This document shows positions 8,385 to 15,990 of a stretch of 64,000 bases of DNA, piece after piece. Position numbers and translations under genes: made by a program. Numbering within the stretch: position 1 is the stretch's first letter; each line of letters begins with the position of its first letter. This DNA is from Funiculus sociatus GB2-C1 (GTDB lineage: Bacteria > Cyanobacteriota > Cyanobacteriia > Cyanobacteriales > FACHB-T130): NCBI RefSeq assembly GCF_039962115.1, contig NZ_JAMPKJ010000006.1:1-64000 (forward strand), given 5' to 3'. The notes below the pieces were generated by a model, which worked only from the letters and a program-made list of their open reading frames with translations, was not told where the DNA came from and searched no databases.

Positions 8385-9329
8385 ATGAGCAATAAAGAAT
8401 TACTTTCAAATACATCTTTAATTGTCGGTTGCTGGCAACTCGATGACCGCAGCTGGAAACAAATTTCAGAAAATGACATTGCCCGTGCGCTGGACATTTA
8501 CTTAGCTTTAGGTATCAATACTTTTGATACAGCAGACATTTATGGACGGAGTGAAAGTGTTGTTGGTCGCTTGCTGAAAGGACGCGATCGCACAATTTTT
8601 ACTAAAGCTGTCTTTTTCGGGAATGTCCCCACTCCCGCACAAATTAAAAGCAAAATTGAAGCTTCTCTCCGGAATTTGCAGCAAGAAACCTTAGATGGCG
8701 TGCAAATCCACTGGCACAACCCGCAGCTAGATTTTGCCTCTACTTTTGCCGCTTTCAAGGATTTATTAGAACAAGGAAAAATTCGCCAGCTTGGTGTCAC
8801 AAACTTTAATACGCCGATGTTGGAAAAAGCTGTAGAATACGCCCCCATCAGCACTCATCAAGTTCAGTATAGTTTGATTGACAGACGTGTAGAAAACTCA
8901 ATGCAGGCACTTTGCCTGAAGCACAATATTGCTTTGTTGCCATATGGCCCTTTAGCAGGCGGTTTCTTGTCAGAAAAGTTTCGAGGTGTCACCTCACCTC
9001 CAAGCGAATCATCTCACGCTCGTAGCTTCTATTACAATAGTATGATTAGGGCGCACGGTGGTTGGAACCCTGTACTGGAAATGCTGGAAACATTGGCACA
9101 GGTAGCGCAGAAATACAATAAGACTATTTCCCAAGTTGCACTAAATTGGGTTAAGCAACAGCCTGGTGTTGCTGCTGTAATCTCTGGCTTTACTATAGAT
9201 CGTCAGCAGATACAGAAGAATGTGGAAGCTTTAAGTTGGAGTCTAGATACAGAAGATTTACAATTACTTTGTCAGAGTTCAGATGCTTTGTTTAAGCAAC
9301 CTGGAGATATTTACTCTTACGAACGATAG
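8385..9329 (+). CDS. Aldo/keto reductase
   Basis: NADPH-dependent carbonyl reductase of the AKR superfamily, 314 residues, a TIM barrel. The catalytic tetrad can be seen: Asp48 (NTFDTADIYG), Tyr53, Lys74 (TIFTKAVF) and His109 (GVQIHWHNP). The C-terminal cofactor region is present as AVISGFTIDRQQIQKNVEAL. Substrate is unknown. It lies 17 bases after the epimerase and 35 bases before the hydrolase-fold gene, so the genes are probably cotranscribed and may handle reactive carbonyl or peroxidation products together with the peroxidase upstream (inference). Confidence 0.92.
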   Translation: MSNKELLSNTSLIVGCWQLDDRSWKQISENDIARALDIYLALGINTFDTADIYGRSESVVGRLLKGRDRTIFTKAVFFGNVPTPAQIKSKIEASLRNLQQETLDGVQIHWHNPQLDFASTFAAFKDLLEQGKIRQLGVTNFNTPMLEKAVEYAPISTHQVQYSLIDRRVENSMQALCLKHNIALLPYGPLAGGFLSEKFRGVTSPPSESSHARSFYYNSMIRAHGGWNPVLEMLETLAQVAQKYNKTISQVALNWVKQQPGVAAVISGFTIDRQQIQKNVEALSWSLDTEDLQLLCQSSDALFKQPGDIYSYER

Positions 9330-9364
9330 TTGTGAGTTTTTAAACCAAAAGGACGCAAAGAATT

Positions 9365-10318
9365 ATGCAATCAGTATCTGAAAATTTAATGATTACTGAG
9401 AATGTGGCAGTTTCTCCAACACAGTTTTATAATTGGAAAAATTATCGCTGTGCTTACGAAGTTTATAATCCAATTAATCAAACGACAGATAACGGAATTC
9501 CTCTGCTGTTAATTCATCCTATTGGTGTCGGGTTATCTCGTAAGTTTTGGGATAGATTCTGCCGGGAATGGTATGAAAAAGATTGCCAAAACTCAATTTA
9601 TAATCCTGATTTATTGGGATGCGGCGAAAGCGATATGCCGCCTGTGGCTTATAATCCCACAAATTGGGCTGAACAGTTGCAACATTTTTTGCAAACAGTG
9701 GTGCAAAAACCTGTGATTGTAGTGGTGCAAGGTGCTTTGTTACCTGTAGCAATTGAGTTGGTTCGCCTACAATCTAACTTGGTTAGAGGTTTGGTGTTGG
9801 CTGGGCCTCCGGCGTGGGCGGTGATTACTAAACCTTCAAAAGGTTTGAAGCAAAAAATAGTTTGGAATCTTTTAGAATCTCCTTTTGGTAGTGCTTTTTA
9901 CCGCTATGCGCGACGACCGCAGTTTTTAGATTCGTTCTCGATTCGCCAATTATTTGCTGATCAGGATTCAGTAGATGAGGAGTGGTTGGATACACTGGTG
10001 AAAGGTGCGGTTAATCCAGATAGTCGCTACGCTGTTTTTTCGTTTTTGGCGGGGTTTTGGCGACAGGATTATCAGGATGCGATCGCATCCATTACCAAAC
10101 CTACTCTAGTAGTCGTAGGAGACACTGCATCAAGTATCAGTCAGTCTGGAAAAGGGGAAACACCAGATGAACGAATAGCTGACTATCTGAAGTTTTTACC
10201 CAACGGTCACGGTGTCAAAATGTCAGGACGTAATGTTTTACCCTATGAATCTACGGCTAAATTTGTCACCGTAGTTGCAGATTTTGTCAAGGAGATCCCC
10301 CCAACAGGGCTTAATTAG
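9365..10318 (+). CDS. Alpha/beta-hydrolase-fold protein without the canonical nucleophile
   Basis: A 317-residue alpha/beta-hydrolase-fold protein. LLLIHPIGVG is the oxyanion-hole strand and YNPDLLGCGESDMP the following loop. At the nucleophile elbow the expected GxSxG reads VQGALLP (residues 121-127), with Ala124 in the serine position, and the C-terminal region expected to hold the histidine reads SGRNVLPYES. Both catalytic residues therefore seem absent, which suggests a non-hydrolytic binding role or unusual chemistry. The start codon ATG 9365 follows a GGA-rich stretch (AAAGGACGCAAAG). It is the fifth gene of the 6.6-10.6 kb run. Confidence 0.85.
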   Translation: MQSVSENLMITENVAVSPTQFYNWKNYRCAYEVYNPINQTTDNGIPLLLIHPIGVGLSRKFWDRFCREWYEKDCQNSIYNPDLLGCGESDMPPVAYNPTNWAEQLQHFLQTVVQKPVIVVVQGALLPVAIELVRLQSNLVRGLVLAGPPAWAVITKPSKGLKQKIVWNLLESPFGSAFYRYARRPQFLDSFSIRQLFADQDSVDEEWLDTLVKGAVNPDSRYAVFSFLAGFWRQDYQDAIASITKPTLVVVGDTASSISQSGKGETPDERIADYLKFLPNGHGVKMSGRNVLPYESTAKFVTVVADFVKEIPPTGLN

Positions 10319-10357
10319 GTGAGCTAGGATTATTATTACACAAGAGGAATTTAACTA

Positions 10358-10642
10358 ATGCCTGAACAAATAACTCCTGAAATAAGCGATCGCATCTGCA
10401 AACACATGAACGATGACCATGCAGATGCAATAGTTCTTTACGCTAAAACTTTTGGCGATACTCCCAATGCGATCGCAGCAGAAATGCTATCAATTGATTC
10501 TTTGGGAATGAATCTAATTGCCCAAATGAATGATGATGCTACGCCAATTCGCATTCAGTTCGACCATGCGCTAAAAGATGCCGAAGATGCTCACCATACA
10601 CTCATTGAAATGATAAAACAGGCGCGTTCCAATTCCAAATAA
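10358..10642 (+). CDS. DUF2470 domain protein
   Basis: A 94-residue protein consisting of one DUF2470 domain, the domain found at the C-terminus of HugZ-type haem-binding proteins and alone in cyanobacteria and plastids. The family signature ICKHMNDDHADAIVLYAK is near the N-terminus, with SIDSLGMNL and IRIQFDHALKDAEDAHHTLIEMI following. Ribosome site AGAGGAA lies about 10 bases before ATG 10358. It is the last gene of the run starting at 6630. Function unknown; a role with haem or tetrapyrroles is suggested only by domain association. Confidence 0.88.
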   Translation: MPEQITPEISDRICKHMNDDHADAIVLYAKTFGDTPNAIAAEMLSIDSLGMNLIAQMNDDATPIRIQFDHALKDAEDAHHTLIEMIKQARSNSK

Positions 10643-10645
10643 AAC

Positions 10646-10760
10646 GTGGATATTTAGGGAGTCCACGCCACAGCATAACCCTATAATTAACCATAATTGT
10701 AGGTTAGTCTCGTGCGGCGCGAAACCCAACCAACGCTTATATTGTGTTGGGTTTCTTTAC
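10646..10760. repeat. Intergenic hairpin and dispersed GTTGGGTTTC repeat
   Basis: CGTGGA near 10646 can pair with TCCACG near 10663 just after the DUF2470 stop, a weak terminator candidate without a T-run. From about 10697 to 10757 lies a dispersed repeat beginning with a tGTAGGTT motif, then GAAACCCAACC, ending with TTGTGTTGGGTTTCTTT. The same order occurs at 34962-35021. Confidence 0.5.
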
Positions 10761-10782
10761 TTTGCGCTTTGAAGTTTTTAGC

Positions 10783-11220
10783 TTATACTTCTTGATTAAT
10801 CTGCGAACTATCGAGTCCCCGTTTTATCCAGTTTATACACTCGCGATCGCTTGTGAATATTTTGGGTGCGGCAACATTATTTAAACTTTCAGGTTTATAA
10901 TGGTCATAAAAATATTTTTCTGATAATTGATAAACAATTATCAAATTCTCACGATACACGTATCTACTCTTAAAATAATCACCCATACTGACAATATCTG
11001 AATGTTCATCCAGATGTTCCTTAGCAACATCAATGATGGCAGCAATGCGACTAGAATAGATGCCAGCAGGATTTTCTACCTTATGGAATTTACCTTTATG
11101 TCCCAATTCAGAGAGTAATGTATAAGAGTAAATATGTTCAGCATTAGCCATCCCAAAAACAAAAGGGATGATTAGATGCCCTTTATAGGAAACAGATTTT
11201 TCGTAAAGTAAGCGACGCAT
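10783..11220 (-). CDS. Conserved hypothetical protein
   Basis: I do not recognise this 145-residue soluble protein. It has no signal peptide or membrane helix. Visible features are an aromatic-rich centre (MGDYFKSRYVYRENLIIVYQLSEKYFYDHY) and a C-terminal segment FTSDRECINWIKRGLD that resembles an amphipathic helix. The start ATG 11220 has no clear ribosome site. It is followed on the same strand, 100 bases upstream, by the ferredoxin gene end, so it may belong to the ccbP-ferredoxin transcript. Confidence 0.6.
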   Translation of the reverse strand: MRRLLYEKSVSYKGHLIIPFVFGMANAEHIYSYTLLSELGHKGKFHKVENPAGIYSSRIAAIIDVAKEHLDEHSDIVSMGDYFKSRYVYRENLIIVYQLSEKYFYDHYKPESLNNVAAPKIFTSDRECINWIKRGLDSSQINQEV

Positions 11221-11320
11221 ACTATTTTGGATTTTAAATTAAAGGGCTGGATAAAAAGAATTAGTCTAGAAAGAATTGTATCACTAGGATTTTTGAGAAT
11301 TTCCCTAGTAATAACAAAAA

Positions 11321-11647
11321 TCATTCAGGCTTATAGTAAAGAGCCGATTTATACAAAACTTGTTCTTGGTGGGTTTCCAAAGTGCAATCCGACAGGGGAT
11401 AAGCCACACAGGTAACGATATACCCAGCCTCTAGTTCTTTTGGACGCAGAAACTTTTGTTCGCTTTGGTCTACTTCACCACTCACCAACTTGGCGACACA
11501 AGCCGAACATTCCCCTTGTTTGCAGCCAGAAGGTAATCGAATCCCCGCATCTTCAGCCATATCCAAGATGTACTGATCGTCTGGTACTTCGATGATGCGG
11601 TCGAGATTGAGTGCCGAATTCACCAGCCGGACTTGATAAACTGCCAT
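11321..11647 (-). CDS. [2Fe-2S] plant-type ferredoxin
   Basis: Soluble one-electron carrier of 108 residues. The cluster ligands are Cys42, Cys47, Cys50 and Cys80, in the plant-type spacing C-x4-C-x2-C-x29-C (CKQGECSAC ... YIVTC). The C-terminus is about 10 residues longer than photosynthetic PetF and the N-terminus (AVYQVRLVNS) resembles FdxH-like and minor ferredoxins, so it is probably an accessory isoform, not the main photosystem I acceptor. ATG 11647 is chosen because AAAGGAG lies nine bases upstream. It follows ccbP after 13 bases, so the two are almost certainly cotranscribed. Confidence 0.92.
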   Translation of the reverse strand: MAVYQVRLVNSALNLDRIIEVPDDQYILDMAEDAGIRLPSGCKQGECSACVAKLVSGEVDQSEQKFLRPKELEAGYIVTCVAYPLSDCTLETHQEQVLYKSALYYKPE

Positions 11648-11660
11648 TAAAACGACTCCT

Positions 11661-12041
11661 TTAAAACTCGTATCCTCTGCCAACCCAATAGTGCCAATCG
11701 GCCATTGCTTCCAAGGTTTCGCTATCAGCATCAATCGGTTCTATGTCAGATAAACGAGCCGAGAACGTATCTTCACCTGTAGCATCTTTGTAAAGCACTT
11801 CTACAAACATATCGTGCGAGCATTCATCCTCTGATGACATTTCCACCACCTCAACTTCTTTACCTTCAGGTGAGGATGATTTGCGTCCCTTTCTCACCCA
11901 TTTAGCTTTAAAGGGGAAGTTAAGATTATCGTTAAGGTAGTTGTACCATCCCATCGCCTCTTCTTCCTCGTCATAGGCATCGACGATGATCTCCATTGCA
12001 ATGCGATCTTCTCGGATTTTGTCTTCCTCAACGTTAGGCAT
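11661..12041 (-). CDS. ccbP: Calcium-binding protein CcbP
   Basis: Small acidic cyanobacterial protein that binds Ca2+ without EF hands. In Nostoc/Anabaena CcbP buffers cytosolic Ca2+ and its removal is needed for heterocyst formation. The 126-residue sequence has the family pattern: acidic VDAYDEEEEAMGWYNYLNDNLNFPF, basic KAKWVRKGRKSS, EVVEMSSEDEC, and the terminal ADWHYWVGRGYEF. Many aspartates and glutamates cluster as expected for Ca2+ binding. The downstream ferredoxin gene begins 13 bases after its stop. Whether the host forms heterocysts cannot be told; no het, nif or pat genes are present except a PATAN domain protein at 35 kb. Confidence 0.85.
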   Translation of the reverse strand: MPNVEEDKIREDRIAMEIIVDAYDEEEEAMGWYNYLNDNLNFPFKAKWVRKGRKSSSPEGKEVEVVEMSSEDECSHDMFVEVLYKDATGEDTFSARLSDIEPIDADSETLEAMADWHYWVGRGYEF

Positions 12042-12112
12042 AAGACATCGGCTCTAGATAATTAAACTTTGAATATAATAAATCTTTCGAGCGATCGCGT
12101 TCTCAATTCTTC

Positions 12113-12913
12113 TCAATGATTGTCATCACGATGCTCTATTTGCTGTCTAACCCAAGCGCGAAAAGACCGAATCATGGGGATTTCCCCAATTCTTAGACTT
12201 TCTTCCAAAAACCCTGGAATTTCTGTGGTTAAGGGTAGATTTGCAAAAGTAGGAGAGACAGCGCACGGTACATACACACCTTCTCGCAATTGATAAATTT
12301 GAATCACAGGTTCGTCGTAACGCCAAACTTCCGGAACACCCAAAGCGAGATAAATTGAAAGTCGGTCAACAGAAGCGCTGGTATAGTCCACCTCGACTGC
12401 TAAGTCTGGAGGTGGGTCAATAGTTAAATCGATATCCCTTTTCTGTCTGATTAGCGGTTCATTTTGAATATAAAAGCAAGAATCTGGTTCAACACCCCGC
12501 TGAAAGTCTGGACGCTTACAAGTGAGAGATCCAGCGCTTCTGAGATTGAGGTTCAGTTCCTCAGCTAAAGCGAAAACCAAGTGTTCCAGCAGTCTATTGT
12601 TATGCTCATGAGGCATCAGCGGGGTCATAATTTCCAGCGTTCCGCGATCGTAAGCCAGTCGGGTGTTACGATCTTCTCCCATCTCTGCAAGTATTGTTTC
12701 AAAAGTTTGCCAACTGATGTTTTTCAGTACAACTCTCCCTTGAGTGGTTTTCGCTGTCGTCACCATAGGACTGAACCCCGCGTTTTCTACCAAGATATCA
12801 AGTTGAGTGGGTAATGAGGAGGCGTGAAGCGAAGCAGCTGTGTTCAGCCTCGCATTCTGTATCCAAAAAAAGTTGTTGCCAGTAATATTATTTGATAATC
12901 TCTCATCCTGCAT
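12113..12913 (-). CDS. Uma2 family endonuclease-like protein
   Basis: Member of the Uma2 (DUF820) family, a PD-(D/E)xK nuclease fold greatly expanded in cyanobacteria; biological role unknown. The fold motifs are VEPDSCFYIQN (Asp) and PPDLAVEVDYTSAS (Glu), followed by the typical SVDRLSIYLALGVPEVWRYD. The conserved domain begins near residue 50 (MVTTAKTTQGRVVLKNISWQTFE, ATG 12766), so the first 49 residues, encoded close to the divergent hydrolase promoter, may not be translated. No clear ribosome site helps to choose. Length from 12766 would be 217 residues, closer to the family norm. Confidence 0.8.
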   Translation of the reverse strand: MQDERLSNNITGNNFFWIQNARLNTAASLHASSLPTQLDILVENAGFSPMVTTAKTTQGRVVLKNISWQTFETILAEMGEDRNTRLAYDRGTLEIMTPLMPHEHNNRLLEHLVFALAEELNLNLRSAGSLTCKRPDFQRGVEPDSCFYIQNEPLIRQKRDIDLTIDPPPDLAVEVDYTSASVDRLSIYLALGVPEVWRYDEPVIQIYQLREGVYVPCAVSPTFANLPLTTEIPGFLEESLRIGEIPMIRSFRAWVRQQIEHRDDNH

Positions 12914-12939
12914 ACGTATTTGATAAAGGAGTAAGTTCT

Positions 12940-14016
12940 GTGGCTAGCCTAAGAGTGTTGTCAATAGCTTCTGCTGGTGCAGTGTTCATTGTTGGTGGTA
13001 TCGGGGAAACTGCTGCTGCAAGGTTCAGCGATGCTCCTTTGTTTAACGATGTGGGTAGCTACAGCACAAGAATCTCCGCTAATAATGACTTAGCAGATAT
13101 CTACTTTCCAAACCCAGAGAACCTGAAAACTGGCAATCATTCTTTTCCCATTGCTCTGCTGTTGCAAGGTGCGAATGTCGATAAATCAAATTACACAAAT
13201 TTTGCCAGTACAGTAGCAAGCTACGGATTTGTAGTGGTTGTACCCAATCACCAGAAGTCACTGCCACAGTTCGGATTTACGGGACTTCTACCCGAAACGT
13301 CACAATTAAACGCTGTTCTGGCACAAATGGTGCAAGAGAACTCCAACTCTACTTCACCTGTTGCTGGCGTTATCAATACGCAGAAACTAGCCTTACTCGG
13401 TCACTCCCAAGGGGGTGCTGTTGGATTATCTGCTATTGCCAACCTCTGCCTTCCTATTTTATGTGAAGGCTCCTTCAGCCGACCTAATGAACTCGTAGCA
13501 GGAGCGTTTTTTGGTGCAAATTTACGGAACTTCAATACTCAAGAATTTATCCCCATCAACAATTCAAAAATTCCGACTGCTCTCTTGCAGGGAAATCTTG
13601 ATAACATTGCTCTTCCTGTCAATGCTCAAAAAACATACGAGCAGATCCAAAACCCTCCTAAAGCAATAATTACTATTTTCGGTGCTAACCACTATGGCAT
13701 CACAAATACTAACAATCCTGTGGGTGCAAGACCGGATATGAACACTCCAACAATTGCACAAGATGTAGCAGTAGAAACTGTAGCTCGCTGGAGCGCACTT
13801 TTCTTGCGTGCCAGCGTTCTCGATGACAAAGAGGCTTTTGATTATGTGTATTCTACAGGGGATGCTCTGGATGCAAATGTGAAGGTAACTAGCCAATCAA
13901 AGCCAGTTACCGAATCCTCTTTGACATCTGCTTTGGTCTTGCTAAGTGGTTTTGGTGCAGTGTTTGGACTGAAGAAAAGAAGACAGCTAAATAATTCTAA
14001 GGTAGCCAAAAATTAG
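12940..14016 (+). CDS. Secreted alpha/beta hydrolase with PEP-CTERM-like tail
   Basis: Exported esterase-like enzyme of the chlorophyllase/PET-hydrolase type. The GTG at 12940 is chosen because AAAGGAG at 12925-12931 precedes it and it begins a good signal peptide (SLRVLSIASAGAVFIVGG, cut near TAAA). The nucleophile elbow GHSQGG and the later FGANHYG region with a histidine are intact, so it is probably active. The C-terminus has a hydrophobic segment (SALVLLSGFGAVFGL) followed by KKRR, preceded by PVTES in place of the usual PEP; this architecture resembles PEP-CTERM sorting signals. Total 358 residues. Divergent from the Uma2 gene. Confidence 0.82.
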   Translation: MASLRVLSIASAGAVFIVGGIGETAAARFSDAPLFNDVGSYSTRISANNDLADIYFPNPENLKTGNHSFPIALLLQGANVDKSNYTNFASTVASYGFVVVVPNHQKSLPQFGFTGLLPETSQLNAVLAQMVQENSNSTSPVAGVINTQKLALLGHSQGGAVGLSAIANLCLPILCEGSFSRPNELVAGAFFGANLRNFNTQEFIPINNSKIPTALLQGNLDNIALPVNAQKTYEQIQNPPKAIITIFGANHYGITNTNNPVGARPDMNTPTIAQDVAVETVARWSALFLRASVLDDKEAFDYVYSTGDALDANVKVTSQSKPVTESSLTSALVLLSGFGAVFGLKKRRQLNNSKVAKN

Positions 14017-14149
14017 GTAATAAAGTTTTGCTATGTCTATGGGTAGAGTATGCGATCGCATTCCCACAAAAACGCGATCGCCGAATAGCATTCTATTTAT
14101 TCTACCTTTCAACAATATGACTGCGAAGCCACTCAGTAAACTCCTCTCG

Positions 14150-14218
14150 TCATGCTAAGCGCTTATAATGCAAATTCATTAAGCGGTCATCAGGAATAGT
14201 AATTGTGATAGTGTGCAT
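14150..14218 (-). pseudogene. Remnant of a small antitoxin gene
   Basis: The 22-codon frame begins MHTITITIPDDRL, the usual start of a cyanobacterial antitoxin family in which this strand is followed by a helix and about 40 more residues. Here the sequence jumps to NLHYKRLA and stops, as if an internal deletion had joined the two ends. After the stop, another frame reads REEFTEWLRSHIVER, possibly a leftover of the partner. The remnant lies two bases upstream of the end of the flavoprotein gene. Family recognition is from memory. Confidence 0.4.
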
Positions 14219-14219
14219 C

Positions 14220-15731
14220 TTAAGGTAGCCACAAATCAGGTAATAAAGTTTTGCCGAAATTACGTAGGGTTTGGTTAATTGACCGACCAAATTGAATATG
14301 CGGTTCATCCGCCTCGACTGGTAAAAGTAAAGCCTTACTCCCACGCCCAAAGCGTGAAATTACCAAATTTGCTGCTTCCAAACCTGTCACATAAGCCTTT
14401 TCCTGCGACCAGGAACCGTGACGGGTAACAATCCAATCACCACTCATAAAAACATTATTGATACTCGTTAATCCAGGCAACATATACTGATAGCTACCGG
14501 GAAGAAAGTGAGTAACTGCATTCGGCAGACGAATAACACTGCTATCAATTACCTTGGCTTCGCGAAAAGCTGGCACGCAAGTTGCTAAATCGCGCTGAAC
14601 TAGCGGCACAATTTCCTCATCGCTTAACGGGATAAACTGATTGGCGTGATAAAAATCAGCCTCAATAACTGTTCCCGGTTCATCGCGGTATTCATCATGC
14701 AGCACGTTCAAATCAAAAAATGTCCAGCCAGTTGTTGCATTGAAACCAAAACAGGCATTGGAAGGACGAGGAATATTAATTTTGCGGTCAAACCAGAGGC
14801 GAGTTGCTAACACATCAACCGCGCCCAAGTTGTGAATATCCCGAAATTCTTGACGACTTTGTAAGCTAGGGCTACTTAATACAATCTTCTTCATGCCGCT
14901 GATACCAACAGCGAAAATAACCGCATCAGCTTCAAAAACTTCATCACCGCAGACAACAGCTGTTGCTTGATTATTGCTATCAACAATTACGTCACTTACT
15001 CGACGGTTGGCGAGTAATTTTCCCCCCGCTTGTTCGATGCGTTGCACCCAAGGACGGAATATCTTTTCTCCAACAGTTCCGCGACACCAGACGACATCAA
15101 AATCGGGTTGGTGAGCCAAAATGAAGTAATAAAGCATACCTAGTGCAGCAGCGGCGGAACATTGCTCTCCGGGGGCAAATAAGCCTACCAGCAGCATCGG
15201 CTCGAAGGAATCATGGTAAAGTCGTGCCGAAACGCCAAAATCTTTGAAGAGTTCTCTTGCTGTTACCTTGTCGTAGCGTCGCCAAGCTTCATCGGAGTTG
15301 TCAAAATCGAGGACGGCGTAGAGTAGAGGTAAAGCTGAGATGCGATCGCTTAACGGCAACCGCTTAAACTGAGTGTAGAGAAAAGTCCCAAGCGGCGTAG
15401 GTAGTCGCGGCAAATCTTGAAAAATCGGCGATTCAACTTCTAATCCTGCGGGGGAATACTGGGAGGAACGAGTCCAAGGCGTAAAGGGATTTAGCCCTAA
15501 TTCGTTGACCAGAGAGAATATATTTCGGTACGGATACCAGAAGCCGTGAATACCAGCTTCGACAGAACGCCCCGCCGCTGTTTTCCAGCCTGCGACTAAG
15601 CCACCGGGATAAGAACCAGCTTCTAGGAGGGTTACGTCATAGCCTTGTTTTGCTAAGTGGTAGGTAGCGCCTAAACCTGCCCAACCTGCACCAACGACGA
15701 CTACTTTTGGGGTTTTTGTTTCTGTTGACAT
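14220..15731 (-). CDS. FAD-dependent oxidoreductase, phytoene/carotene desaturase-like
   Basis: Flavoprotein of the amine-oxidase/carotenoid-desaturase superfamily, 503 residues. The N-terminus carries VVVVGAGWAGLGATYHLAKQGYDVTLLEA, a full FAD-binding beta-alpha-beta unit, and GGLVAGW follows. GIHGFWYPYRNIF resembles the zeta-carotene desaturase group, and the C-terminal VFMSGDWIVTRHGSWSQEKAYVTGLEAAN is the closing FAD motif. The substrate is not certain: a carotenoid or other polyisoprenoid is most likely. ATG 15731 is preceded by GGAGAG; 29 upstream codons overlap a C-rich repeat and are unlikely to be used. TldD lies upstream on the same strand but 260 bases away. Confidence 0.82.
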   Translation of the reverse strand: MSTETKTPKVVVVGAGWAGLGATYHLAKQGYDVTLLEAGSYPGGLVAGWKTAAGRSVEAGIHGFWYPYRNIFSLVNELGLNPFTPWTRSSQYSPAGLEVESPIFQDLPRLPTPLGTFLYTQFKRLPLSDRISALPLLYAVLDFDNSDEAWRRYDKVTARELFKDFGVSARLYHDSFEPMLLVGLFAPGEQCSAAAALGMLYYFILAHQPDFDVVWCRGTVGEKIFRPWVQRIEQAGGKLLANRRVSDVIVDSNNQATAVVCGDEVFEADAVIFAVGISGMKKIVLSSPSLQSRQEFRDIHNLGAVDVLATRLWFDRKINIPRPSNACFGFNATTGWTFFDLNVLHDEYRDEPGTVIEADFYHANQFIPLSDEEIVPLVQRDLATCVPAFREAKVIDSSVIRLPNAVTHFLPGSYQYMLPGLTSINNVFMSGDWIVTRHGSWSQEKAYVTGLEAANLVISRFGRGSKALLLPVEADEPHIQFGRSINQTLRNFGKTLLPDLWLP

Positions 15732-15771
15732 CGCGCACTCTCCATTTTTTTTCAGGATGACAATTAAGAAC

Positions 15772-15905
15772 CTCATCCCTGTCCCTCCCCGCTCTTCGTG
15801 GAGGCAGGGTGGTTTCATTTATTAATTATTAAAAGAAACACCCTGCTTGAAGAAAAGGGGGATTTAGCCCCAACCCTTGAAGGGCTGGGGGTCAGAGTGT
15901 ATTGC
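15772..15905. repeat. Compound C/G-rich palindromic repeat
   Basis: A mosaic of dispersed repeat pieces: a C-rich imperfect palindrome (CCCTCCCCGCTCTTCGTGGAGGCAG region), GGTGGTTTCATTTATTAA (also at about 3390), and CCCCAACCCTTGAAGGGCTGGGG, whose arms can pair. Related CCCAACCC...GGGTTGGG pieces occur at 45321-45393 and 45866-45938. Confidence 0.55.
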
Positions 15906-15990
15906 ATCCTAAGAACCGCTATCAGAAAAAATTCTCTAAGTTCAAAACTGCGGAGCAAGGGAAGTCTCCGGCTCCGCAAAACTCAAAACT

